A DNA stretch of 28,141 nt from Asaia bogorensis. Its GTDB lineage: Bacteria > Pseudomonadota > Alphaproteobacteria > Acetobacterales > Acetobacteraceae. Both the position numbers and the translations under genes were made by a program. Location: contig CAMBXJ010000004.1 in NCBI GenBank assembly GCA_945871455.1, positions 1 to 28,141 of the forward strand. Direction: 5' to 3'. Under the pieces are notes generated by a model that saw only the letters and a program-made list of their open reading frames with translations, was not told the origin of the DNA and made no database searches. This document shows, in pieces, positions 8,683-16,232 of the stretch (position 1 is its first letter; the number at the start of each line of letters is the position of its first letter).

Positions 8683-8737
8683 CCGTCGCGCGGCTGTCGC
8701 CGTCCTGACCAGGAGGTGAACCATCATCCACCCGCGA

Positions 8738-9781
8738 TCAGGTGTTTTGCTGCGCCAGCAGCGCCAGAACCTTGGCCCGTGGCGCCGGAGGCAGCTCTGC
8801 CGCAAAGGCCTGCGCCGCGGCTTCGGCCCCTTCGGTGACCGCAAACTTCAGGAATTTCCGTACCGCCGCCCCACGCGCCCGATCCGATGGATGCTGCTGA
8901 ATCAGCGCATAGGTCGGTAGCACGATCGGCCAGCTCCGCTCACCCGGGAGGTCAAGCAGTTTCGGCACCAGATCCTGCGTCGCCGACCAGTCAACCTGGG
9001 CCACCGTGGCCCGAACCGATGCCAGGTCGGCGCTGACCGCTTTCCCGGCCGCGTTCTTTATCGTCAACGTAGTTAACCCGCGATTCATGGCCAGTCCCAG
9101 CGGAACGTAGCCGATGCCGCCTTGTATGCCGTCAAGACTATCGACCATGGATTCCGCGTTGGTCGCCATGGACCCGACCGCCCAACGCTTCGGCACCGCT
9201 TCCCCATACTTCTCCCGCCAGTCCGGATTGGTCCGCAAGAGGTACTGGGTGAAGGTAAATGTCGTGCTGAACACCGCGCCGCTTGGCGTGTCGAGGCGAA
9301 ACGGCCGGATGTCCATCTCGGGCAAGGTCACGCCAGGATTGACCGCGGCGATCCGTGGGTCGTTCCATACCTTGATGGCGCCCGCGTAGATGCCGCCCAG
9401 CAACGCACCGGTCAGTGCGATCTGATCTTTCTTGATCCCGGGCAAGGTGGCAACGCAGACCAGGGCACCGAACGCCACGGGAAACTGCAACAGTTCGCCA
9501 TTGGTCACCTTGTCTGCCGGCAGCGGCAACTCAACCGCCGCAAAGTCCAGATCGCCGCTTAGAATCCGCGTCTGAGCCGTTCCGGTTCCGATCGCTGTGT
9601 AGCTCGCCTTCACGCCCAACGTCGCGGGGGTGTGGTCGATCCAGCGTTGCATCACAGGCTTGATGAAACTTGATCCGGCGCCGACGATCTGGGTCTCCTC
9701 GGCCCGTGCCATTCGGGGCAGGGCGATCAGCGATCCAGCCGCGCCGGCGATCAGGCTGCGTCGATTCAGGAGAAGTGCCAT
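8738..9781 (-). CDS. Tat-exported PstS-like substrate-binding protein (minus copy)
   Basis: 347-residue periplasmic binding protein of the PstS type. The N-terminus has a twin-arginine signal (NRRSLIAGA, 6-14) and likely cleavage after ARA (about 27). PstS landmarks follow: VGAGSSF (33-39), YTAIGTGTAQTRIL (61-74), DFAAVELPL (79-87), IYAGAIKVWNDPRI (131-144), then RLDTPSGA (162-169). In E. coli PstS the Asp after GAS (Asp56) accepts the phosphate proton; here that place is Glu84. Arg162, Asp164, Ser167 and Gly168 match the second phosphate loop but with one inserted residue, so the ligand may be phosphate or a related oxyanion. Start: AAGGAA upstream of the ATG at 9781. It is the last gene of a module with the PstS-OmpA gene (105 bases upstream) and the beta-protein gene. 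No ABC transporter genes are nearby. A paralogue lies at 19792-20853. Confidence 0.9.
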   Translation of the reverse strand: MALLLNRRSLIAGAAGSLIALPRMARAEETQIVGAGSSFIKPVMQRWIDHTPATLGVKASYTAIGTGTAQTRILSGDLDFAAVELPLPADKVTNGELLQFPVAFGALVCVATLPGIKKDQIALTGALLGGIYAGAIKVWNDPRIAAVNPGVTLPEMDIRPFRLDTPSGAVFSTTFTFTQYLLRTNPDWREKYGEAVPKRWAVGSMATNAESMVDSLDGIQGGIGYVPLGLAMNRGLTTLTIKNAAGKAVSADLASVRATVAQVDWSATQDLVPKLLDLPGERSWPIVLPTYALIQQHPSDRARGAAVRKFLKFAVTEGAEAAAQAFAAELPPAPRAKVLALLAQQNT

Positions 9782-9886
9782 AACATGAATTCCTTGGAAA
9801 TTGTAACGATTTCGTACCATAGTTACTTGACATGCGTGGAGACCGAGCCACTGCCCTGCCCCACGCGATCGAAAGGATCGGCCCCA

Positions 9887-11410
9887 TCAGCTCGGTCTGG
9901 GTCTGCGGACCCACACTTCGACGCGCTGGTTCAGCGAACCCGTGGTTGGATCAAGGTTGCACGCCACGGCACCGACCGGCCCGACACCGACCGCGGTCAC
10001 GTCCTGGATGCCGGCGTCCTGCAAACGATTGCGAATGGCCTCGGCGCGATCGCGTGACAGGATACGGTTCTGCCCATAATCGCCGACGCTGCCGCTATAG
10101 CCGATCATCGTCAGCTTTACTTTGTCATATCCCGGCGCCTGCATCAGCCTCACCAACCGTTCCAGGTCCGCCTCCGCTCGGCTGTCCAGATCGTTGGTCC
10201 CGGCCTGAAAACGGAAGGTGATGGACAGGCGATCGGCCCCGGCAATGGCTTCCTGCAACATCCGCACATCTTGCGGTCTTACGCGGGTGCGGCTGCCATC
10301 CATGGTTTCCCGCGCGCCATCCAGGCGATCCGTAGCGTAGTTGGGGTCGGCCATGCTCGGCGACAGGTCTGCGAATCCGGCGGCCGCGACGGCGGTCTGC
10401 CCGGCGGGGCTGAGCGTGAACGCCAGGAATTCGCGCGTCGCCGCGGACGGCTCCCGGCCGGGTGGAAGATAGAAATACAGGCGCCGGCCGAGCGGATATT
10501 CGTCGGTCTTGATGCGGAACAGACTGGGCTCGACGGCGGTGCCGCAATCGGTTGCAAGCGGGACCACGCGGGCACTCCGTCGCAGCGAAAGATCGGTGAA
10601 GGCAATGCCAGCCGGATTCCCGGCGACGGCGTCGCCCATATCCTCCAGCAGGGTAAACCGCGGCGCGACCAGGCGCGGGAACGCATCCGCGCACCGTTGC
10701 GAGTCGGGGTTTCCCATAATGGTCACGCAAAACATTTCCAGACTGCCGAACCCGATCTCGGCGCTGTAGAGCCCGATCGGCATGTTCGACGGCCCGCCGA
10801 CCCGCGCCCAACTGGTGACCTTGCCAGAGTAGATGTCGCGCAATTGCGCCGGGGACAGCACGGGGACCGGGTTGCGCGCATTGACCACGACCGCGAGCGC
10901 GGCCAACCCGACGACGTTCTCGATGCCAGGTTGCTGAAGCTGCGCCAGCGACGGCGGATTGGGGACGTTGCGGCGGCGCATCGTGTCGAGATCGGCTTCG
11001 CGCGCGGGGCGCGACGCCATCCAGATATCGGCCTGGCCGCGCAGCAGCGGCTCCAACCCGCTTGCGGTGCCCTTGGCGCGCACCTCTATCCGCAATTTTT
11101 GCGCCCGTTCCGCGCCCTCGGCGATGATGTCGTATTCGTCCGGGTCCAGCCCGCCATCGACCCGCACCGCCGGCAACTTGAGATGCCTGGCCCACCCCGT
11201 CGCCAGTTCCAGAGCCATTTTCGCCCCGATCGTGCCGGAGCCTGCCAATCGCAGCACGATCTCCCGCGGTAGCGCCTGTTCCCGTTGCGCCGACGCCGGG
11301 AAGGCCGCCGTGACCACGCCAAGCATCAGGGCGACGGCCGCGGCGATTCTGCCGCGGGCCGGCCTGTTGCGATAACAGGAGGCGGGGAGGGGCGGACGCG
11401 ATCGTGTCAC
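9887..11410 (-). CDS. Exported PstS-like/OmpA-like fusion protein (copy A)
   Basis: 507 residues. A signal segment at about 20-42 (hydrophobic AAAVALMLGVVTAAFPASAQ) is followed by a PstS-like binding domain (about 48-355) and an OmpA_C-like domain (about 395-505). Binding-domain landmarks: RLAGSGTIG (54-62), VRAKGTASGLEPLL (110-123), DIWMASR (128-134), IYSGKVTSWARVGG (193-206) and NPAGIAFTDLSLR (265-277). The OmpA part has ITFRFQAGTNDLD (397-409), GYSGSVGDYGQNRILSRDRA (437-456) and NQRVEVW (494-500). The Arg that contacts diaminopimelate in OmpA is kept (Arg455), but the partner Asp is Gly440. The start is GTG at 11410, chosen for AAGGAGAG eight bases upstream. The protein probably sits in the periplasm or against the wall. 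It is the middle gene of the minus module; closest relative is the protein at 17886-19385. Confidence 0.9.
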   Translation of the reverse strand: MTRSRPPLPASCYRNRPARGRIAAAVALMLGVVTAAFPASAQREQALPREIVLRLAGSGTIGAKMALELATGWARHLKLPAVRVDGGLDPDEYDIIAEGAERAQKLRIEVRAKGTASGLEPLLRGQADIWMASRPAREADLDTMRRRNVPNPPSLAQLQQPGIENVVGLAALAVVVNARNPVPVLSPAQLRDIYSGKVTSWARVGGPSNMPIGLYSAEIGFGSLEMFCVTIMGNPDSQRCADAFPRLVAPRFTLLEDMGDAVAGNPAGIAFTDLSLRRSARVVPLATDCGTAVEPSLFRIKTDEYPLGRRLYFYLPPGREPSAATREFLAFTLSPAGQTAVAAAGFADLSPSMADPNYATDRLDGARETMDGSRTRVRPQDVRMLQEAIAGADRLSITFRFQAGTNDLDSRAEADLERLVRLMQAPGYDKVKLTMIGYSGSVGDYGQNRILSRDRAEAIRNRLQDAGIQDVTAVGVGPVGAVACNLDPTTGSLNQRVEVWVRRPRPS

Positions 11411-11492
11411 AGGTTGAACTCTCCTTCGGGCGTCATGGACGCGGGCGGGACGATCGTTGTCACTTTGGTCGGCGGACGGCGGTACTTGATGG

Positions 11493-12311
11493 TTACTGGC
11501 GAATGGGCATCAGACGACGCGCATCGGTGATCTTCTCGCGGCATCGGGCCCGGTTCACGCTCATTTTGCGCGTGGTGACCGTGCCACCTTCGATTGTAAT
11601 GAACTCAATCTGCGGCGCGGCCAGGGGGTGGTCGTCGCAGTAAGGTGCCTCGGGACGACCGCCGCGCGTGACATAGTCCAACCGAAAACCGAACACGCTG
11701 TTGGGCGGAATCGCGGCCGTGTTCGGGACGACGTAAGAAACTTCCGCCGTCGATCCTTCGGCTGGGATCGAACCGATGATGTCCATCACGCCAATGCCTT
11801 GCGAAAGATTGCCGTTCGGCCGGCTTGCGTTGACATGCCCTGTCTCGCCGATCCGTCCGCCAGGTTCGATCACATTGAGATCGAGTTGCACCGGCTCCTG
11901 CCACCGCAATACCACGCGATACAATTTGGCGAATTCGGGAACGGTCAGGGCGCAGGTGATCGGGGCCGCCTCGCTCATGCTGATGGCAAACTTGTTTTCG
12001 GCGGCCAGAAGGGCAAAGCTGGTGCGGACGCGGCCGTCATTGCCGAACTTCAGGACGTACAGCTCATCGCCGTATTCGATTTCAACCTTGCGTCCAGCGC
12101 TGTTCGGCTTGCTCAGTTCCACCTGCGCCCGACCCAGATGCTGCGTGACACGCACCTGGACGTTGTTGCCAGCGTTCGCGGAGTTGTCGCATGTCGCGGC
12201 GGTCTGGGCGAACGCCGCGGTGCCGCCAGCCAGCGTCAAGGCAGTCGCCAACAGCCAGCTTGTCATGGGGCCGGGGACGTTCCGGGCGGTGATTGCTGAG
12301 TTCCGCAACAT
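11493..12311 (-). CDS. Exported four-cysteine beta-type protein, unknown function (copy A)
   Basis: 272 residues with a Sec-type signal (about 17-36, hydrophobic segment then AAFAQ). The mature part looks all-beta and has four cysteines (41, 120, 225, 257), all at the same places in its paralogue at 16930-17757, so two disulfides are likely. Conserved blocks shared by the two: KPNSAGRKVEIEYGDE (68-83), VPEFAKLYRVVLRW (124-137), PVQLDLNVIEPG (140-151), FGFRLDYVTRG (207-217), EAPYCDDHPLAAP (221-233) and NRARC (253-257). The W-x-x-P-V-Q-L-D-L-x-V-x-E-P segment resembles DUF2135/YfaP-type beta domains, but this is only a resemblance. The start at 12311 has GGAGAG upstream. It is the first gene of the minus module; PstS-OmpA copy A follows after 82 bases. 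I do not know its function; constant pairing with PstS-OmpA suggests a partner protein. Confidence 0.85.
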   Translation of the reverse strand: MLRNSAITARNVPGPMTSWLLATALTLAGGTAAFAQTAATCDNSANAGNNVQVRVTQHLGRAQVELSKPNSAGRKVEIEYGDELYVLKFGNDGRVRTSFALLAAENKFAISMSEAAPITCALTVPEFAKLYRVVLRWQEPVQLDLNVIEPGGRIGETGHVNASRPNGNLSQGIGVMDIIGSIPAEGSTAEVSYVVPNTAAIPPNSVFGFRLDYVTRGGRPEAPYCDDHPLAAPQIEFITIEGGTVTTRKMSVNRARCREKITDARRLMPIRQ

Positions 12312-12376
12312 CGTCTCTCCTGCTCCACTCCGATGCTCTTCCGGCCGGTTGACCGCGAAGTGCGAGGCAGTGGTCC

Positions 12377-12390
12377 TTTGTCTATACAAA
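12377..12390. promoter_or_regulatory. Near-palindrome upstream of the minus module
   Basis: TTTGTCTATACAAA is a 14-base sequence that matches its reverse complement at 12 positions. It sits 66-79 bases upstream of the first gene of the minus-strand module, a usual distance for an operator or promoter element. A related half, TTTGTCTA, occurs (minus sense) 16313-16320, about 85 bases upstream of the small ORF starting at 16232. No regulator gene is present nearby. Confidence 0.25.
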
Positions 12391-13086
12391 CATCCTACCG
12401 GGCGATTTCAACCACCGGGAAGCGCCGTTGGGCCTTGCATGGCCCGGATCGGCCGCGCTTCTGCCCCCCTGGGGGGAGTGAATTCCGCGATCCCGAAGAC
12501 TGATCGTTAGTCCCTGTTTACTACACCACAAATCCTGCACAAAAGTTTCACGCCCCACAATTGACAGACCACGGAATTCGGACGGCAATTTCAGTCCAGA
12601 GTATATCGTTTACGGAATAATATGACAGGAGAGATGGCTGGTTGGTTGCTCTCATGGCCCGCCCCAAGGCGCGCTATGCGTGCAGCGAATGGTTGCATCT
12701 GTATTCGTCCCGGCCGACCAGTATCAACAACAAACATGATTCGCAAATTTGATATAATCTCAGGCGCGCTACAAGGCGCCGTTTCACGAAATATTGTACA
12801 GATATGAAGACTGGTTTTCGACTTATGGGATCTCCGTGCGTCGGACCGTGCCTGGCGATTCTGTCCGCGACAGGTATGTGCGCAAGGTTGCCTCTAGGAG
12901 GCGGTGGGGCGCCCGGAAACATGGTGCGCCTTTGCACAGGACTACCGTGGCGCATGATGCGTTGTGTCCCCTCAGCGATGGCATTGCCTCGCTCTCGGGT
13001 TGCGCCCGGCAGCCGCCTCGGGGTGCCGCTCTGGAGGGAAACGCTGTTGCCGGACAGAAACCGAGGCGAAGCATGCCATGCGAACG

Positions 13087-13149
13087 CGTGCCGAACCAAA
13101 GTGGCATCAGCCGACCGACAGCCTCCTGACGAGCCGATGCCACGGCACG
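13087..13149 (-). terminator. Imperfect stem downstream of the membrane-anchored repeat protein
   Basis: CGTGCC (13087-13092) plus GTGGCATC (13101-13108) pair with GATGCCAC (13136-13143) plus GGCACG (13144-13149), giving 14 paired bases with an eight-base bulge and a 27-base loop. It starts 37 bases after the stop of the gene ending at 13186. No T-run is seen, so this is a possible factor-dependent end or RNA-stabilising fold rather than a clear intrinsic terminator. Confidence 0.3.
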
Positions 13150-13185
13150 GTCCGATCAGGTGTCGGCCGCGGAAAGGCTCCCGTT

Positions 13186-14532
13186 TCAGCCGTCCCGCAA
13201 GGCGTCCAGGCGATGCCGAGCTTCCTGGCCGACGGGATTGTCCCCGGCGCGTTGGATGATACGGCGGTACTCGTCGCGGGCGAATTCGGGGGCCGGTGGT
13301 GGCGTGCTGTGCTTCGACAACGGGTCATACAGTTTCGCGAGTTCCAACATCGCGGGCAGGTAGCCAGAGCGCCGCAACGACGACAGTGCCGCGACAGCAT
13401 CGTCGGTTCGCCCGGATGCAATCCATCCGAGGACGATACAATGGGCTTCCTCCGGGGTTGTGCTATCCGCGATCGCCGGTATCGAAGCCGAGATCGGCGG
13501 ACCACCGCATGCGGAGCGGGCAGCCGGCGCTTCGGCGGCCTGTTGTGGCGGGGTAGGTTCCGCCTGTGGCGGCGGTCCAGCCCGGTCTTCGACCGTTTCC
13601 GCTGCCCCCGTGGGGCCAACCGATGCCGCGATGGGCAGGGCCGCCGCTGGCTCCGCATCCAGGACCGGGACCGAGGTGGGATCGGGTGCCGCAACCGTCG
13701 ATGGCGCCACCACGGGCTCCGGCGCCGCGGCAGGCATGGGAAGCGGATGCGGCATGGACGCTGCCGCGGTATCTGCCTCCTTTATCGAGATTGGAGCGGG
13801 GTCGGTCGCGACCGGCGGCGGCGGTGCGGCCGGGATTGGAAGCGGACGCTGGGGGGACGTGACGGGGGATGTGACGGGGGACGAAGCGACCACGGCGCTG
13901 ACGGGCGGTTTGGCGTCCTTGCCCTGCCCGGCCAGCAGGAAGCCGACACCGAGGACGGCCGCCAGACAAACGCCGATCCCCAGAACCACCGGTTTGACCG
14001 ATGGGTCCTTACCGTGCGGCGGCACATCGGATTCGACGACCGTCGGGCCCACCTGGTGCGCGTCCGAGGTCTGAAACAGGGTTCGTGCGGACGTGGTGGC
14101 ACGGAAAGCCGCAGCCGGGGTCGTCAACGGCAAGGGGAGCAAAGCCGCGACGCCTTTGTCATGGCTTTCGGCAAGCGGCGGCAGCCCGTCCGGCCCTGGC
14201 AGCAGGATCGGTGCGGGCATGGCCAGTTCGGTAATCTGTTCGCCCGTCTGCAGCAGGGTGAAGTTGAAAGGCCCGCGGTCCAGCGGTTCGATCACCTCCG
14301 GACCCAGCAGCAGCCACAGCACCTTCTGTTCCGCGTCCCAGCCCGCGGCCAATTCGCGGCATTCGGTGAATTTGTCTTCCCACCCGGCAGGTCCAACATA
14401 GCGCGACTTGCCGTCGTGGCGCGCCATGATGGTAAACCGGGCGGACAGCGGTGGCCGACGCAGACCGGACACGACCAACAGCGCGTGAAAGGCCCGATGC
14501 GGCTCGCAAGGTCTGATATCGATCGTGATCAT
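13186..14532 (-). CDS. Single-pass membrane protein with Pro/Ala-rich linker and Sel1/TPR-like end
   Basis: 448-residue protein not assigned to a named family. There is an N-terminal globular part (about 1-170), no signal peptide, one membrane helix at about 180-202 (VKPVVLGIGVCLAAVLGVGF), a Pro/Ala/Val-rich low-complexity linker (about 205-340), and a helical C-terminus (about 355-445). The C-terminus contains EEAHCIVLGWIASGRTDDAV and YLPAMLELAKLYDPLS, which read like a Sel1/TPR-type pair. The topology would put the N-domain in the cytoplasm and the linker plus helical end in the periplasm, a layout suited to bridging the envelope. The ATG at 14532 has GAGG rather far upstream (12 bases); an internal ATG (Met36) is possible. 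It lies 99 bases after PstS-OmpA copy C on the same strand and is probably co-transcribed with it. Confidence 0.72.
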   Translation of the reverse strand: MITIDIRPCEPHRAFHALLVVSGLRRPPLSARFTIMARHDGKSRYVGPAGWEDKFTECRELAAGWDAEQKVLWLLLGPEVIEPLDRGPFNFTLLQTGEQITELAMPAPILLPGPDGLPPLAESHDKGVAALLPLPLTTPAAAFRATTSARTLFQTSDAHQVGPTVVESDVPPHGKDPSVKPVVLGIGVCLAAVLGVGFLLAGQGKDAKPPVSAVVASSPVTSPVTSPQRPLPIPAAPPPPVATDPAPISIKEADTAAASMPHPLPMPAAAPEPVVAPSTVAAPDPTSVPVLDAEPAAALPIAASVGPTGAAETVEDRAGPPPQAEPTPPQQAAEAPAARSACGGPPISASIPAIADSTTPEEAHCIVLGWIASGRTDDAVAALSSLRRSGYLPAMLELAKLYDPLSKHSTPPPAPEFARDEYRRIIQRAGDNPVGQEARHRLDALRDG

Positions 14533-14631
14533 CTGGCGGGATACCTCACCAATGTGACGTCGATCGTTCGATCGCGAGCGGCTGTTGCCAGGCGACGGGC
14601 CGACCGACGGCCGAGTGGGGGATGTTTCTGT

Positions 14632-16056
14632 TCATCGGACCCAGACTTCCACGCGGCGGTTGAGATGCGCCCCCTCGGCGCTGGTATCGCAGGCCACCGG
14701 TGCAATCGGCCCGACGCCGTGGGTTGCCTCTGGCGTCACGCCCAGCGCACGCAGTTGGGTCTCGACCTCACGGGCGCGCTGCAGCGACAGGGCCACGTTC
14801 GCCGCGAAATCGCCGTCGGAACTGGAATGCCCGATCAGCATCAGCGACCGTCCCGCGCCCTCCTGTTTCATCCAACCCCGCACCCGTTCCAGATCCCGGC
14901 TCGCTCGGCTGTCCAACGTTGCCCTGCCGACATCAAACCGAAACGTGACCGACATGCGTTGTGCGCCGCCCACCAGCTTCGCCCAGGATGCGTCGTTAGA
15001 GGCCGTCCGCCCGGTCGATGATGTTGGCAGGATGGGTTCCACCGGAGCCAAAATGGGATCGAGCCCGGCAAACCCGGCATGTTCGATGGATGCTTGCGCG
15101 GACGGCGACAACGCGAACTTCAGGAAATCGTCGGTCAGCGTGGCGCGCTTGTTGCCGACATAGAAATACAGGCGTCGGGACAGGGGGTAGTCTTCCGCCT
15201 TGACCAGGAACGGGGTCGGGGCGGCGGGGGGCAGTCCGCATTCGTTGGCGATGGAGATAGGCCTGGCGTTGCGGGTGAAGGCGGTGCCGACGAAGCCGAT
15301 TGCACCGGGCTCGGCGGCCACGGCATCGGCGACATCCTCGCTCGATTCGAATATCGTGATGGTCTTCGCCATCGTCGCGCCGCGCCCGAGCACCTTCTGG
15401 CGGATCAGGTCGGCGGTGCCGGAACGACTGTCGTTGCCATGCAGCACGACCGGGATGTCCGCACCGCCCACGCTCGACCAGCGAGTCGCCACGCCGGACA
15501 TCAGGTCGCGCAACTGCGGGATCGTCAGCGTCCGCACCGGATTGTTGCGATGCACGATGAAGGCAACGCCGTCGAGCGAGATCACATGCTCCTGCTCCGC
15601 GCGCAGCACGTCGCCGATCCGTGCCGCGGCCAGCGATCCGGCTTCCGCCGCGGTTACCCGTCGGGACGCCATGCCGATATCGGCCTTGCCGGCCAGCAGA
15701 TCGGCGAACGCGGTCGTCGAGCCATGTGCCTTGATCTCCCCACGCACAATGCGGGACGCCTCGGGGGCCTGCATGATGATGGCGATCTCTTCGGGGATCG
15801 AACCGGGCACTTCGCGAACGGAGGTCAGTTTCGCCTGTGCGCCATAGGCAATCAGCAAGTCGCGTGCCAGCCGCGTGCCAATTGGGTTGGATCCGCTGAG
15901 GCGCAGGACCGAGGCACGCTGCGCGGCCTCCGCCCGTTCGGTCTGGGGCGATATCGGTTTCGCCTGTGCATGCACCGGTTGGGCTGCCGCGATTGATCCG
16001 GTCTCGGCCAGAACCAGCAGAAGGCGATGCCGGGAACCGTGTCTGAGGTCTACCAC
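14632..16056 (-). CDS. Exported PstS-like/OmpA-like fusion protein (divergent copy C)
   Basis: 474 residues from a proposed GTG at 16056. A short basic stretch and hydrophobic segment (HRLLLVLAETGSIAAAQ, ending AHAQ-like near residue 32) form a plausible signal. The PstS-like part spans about 48-330 with VLRLSGSNPIGT, GKADIGMASRR, LTIPQLRDLMSG and HGNDSRSGT, the last closer to the true PstS phosphate loop than in copies A and B. The OmpA_C-like part (about 370-474) has VTFRFDVGRATLD, GHSSSDGDFAANVALSLQRA (Ser412 where OmpA has its diaminopimelate-binding Asp, Arg427 retained) and NRRVEVWV. The frame stays open far upstream, but that extension reads as non-protein-like. The GTG overlaps the TAG of the small ORF at 16050-16232 (GTGGTAG), so coupled translation is likely. 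The membrane-anchored repeat protein follows after 99 bases. Confidence 0.85.
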   Translation of the reverse strand: MVDLRHGSRHRLLLVLAETGSIAAAQPVHAQAKPISPQTERAEAAQRASVLRLSGSNPIGTRLARDLLIAYGAQAKLTSVREVPGSIPEEIAIIMQAPEASRIVRGEIKAHGSTTAFADLLAGKADIGMASRRVTAAEAGSLAAARIGDVLRAEQEHVISLDGVAFIVHRNNPVRTLTIPQLRDLMSGVATRWSSVGGADIPVVLHGNDSRSGTADLIRQKVLGRGATMAKTITIFESSEDVADAVAAEPGAIGFVGTAFTRNARPISIANECGLPPAAPTPFLVKAEDYPLSRRLYFYVGNKRATLTDDFLKFALSPSAQASIEHAGFAGLDPILAPVEPILPTSSTGRTASNDASWAKLVGGAQRMSVTFRFDVGRATLDSRASRDLERVRGWMKQEGAGRSLMLIGHSSSDGDFAANVALSLQRAREVETQLRALGVTPEATHGVGPIAPVACDTSAEGAHLNRRVEVWVR

Positions 16057-16232
16057 TGGCTTGCCACACCCACGACACCTGGGGTGATGATGGACGAGTG
16101 TCTGACACCGCCGCGGTGTTGCTCGCCGTCGAACATCCCACGCGCCCGTCCGATGTGATCCGGTCTGACCAGGGTGGGGATCGCGATTGTCCAGGTCGGG
16201 GCGATGATTGGTTTCATCGACTGGTCCATGTG
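16050..16232 (-). CDS. Possible 59-residue leader ORF coupled to PstS-OmpA copy C
   Basis: A 59-residue frame with one of the best ribosome binding sites in the window (GGAAGGAG seven bases before the ATG at 16232). Its TAG overlaps the proposed GTG of PstS-OmpA copy C in GTGGTAG, the usual geometry of translational coupling. The peptide begins MDQSMKPIIAPTWTIAIPTL and contains a His-rich middle; it is not a signal peptide and matches no family I know. It may be a leader that controls translation of the next gene. Alternatively the two may once have been one reading frame now broken by a frameshift, but the peptide lacks any resemblance to the N-termini of copies A and B. Confidence 0.4.
   Translation of the reverse strand, partial: HMDQSMKPIIAPTWTIAIPTLVRPDHIGRARGMFDGEQHRGGVRHSSIITPGVVGVASQW

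Larger units (their letters stand above)
12312..13185. other. Long intergenic region, partly AT-rich
   Basis: 874 bases between two minus-strand genes. The part from about 12480 to 12830 is much richer in A/T than the neighbourhood and contains TATAAT at 12753-12758 without a matching -35. The nine-mer AAATTTGAT (12745-12753) also occurs in the other AT-rich gap at 16356-16364. Open frames here (for example 12804-13259 plus, 12823-13143 minus) have no ribosome binding site and no protein-like composition, and the first runs into the gene on the other strand. It probably holds the promoter of the minus module and a decayed or spacer segment. Confidence 0.5.

Noticed and set aside
8706..8725. 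AGGAGGTG, a strong Shine-Dalgarno-like sequence on the plus strand
   Set aside because: No start codon with an open frame follows at a usable distance; it lies downstream of the minus-strand PstS-like gene.
12804..13259. 151-residue plus-strand frame in the AT-rich gap
   Set aside because: No ribosome binding site, Cys/Arg/Pro-rich composition typical of GC-rich noise, and it runs antisense into the end of the gene at 13186-14532.
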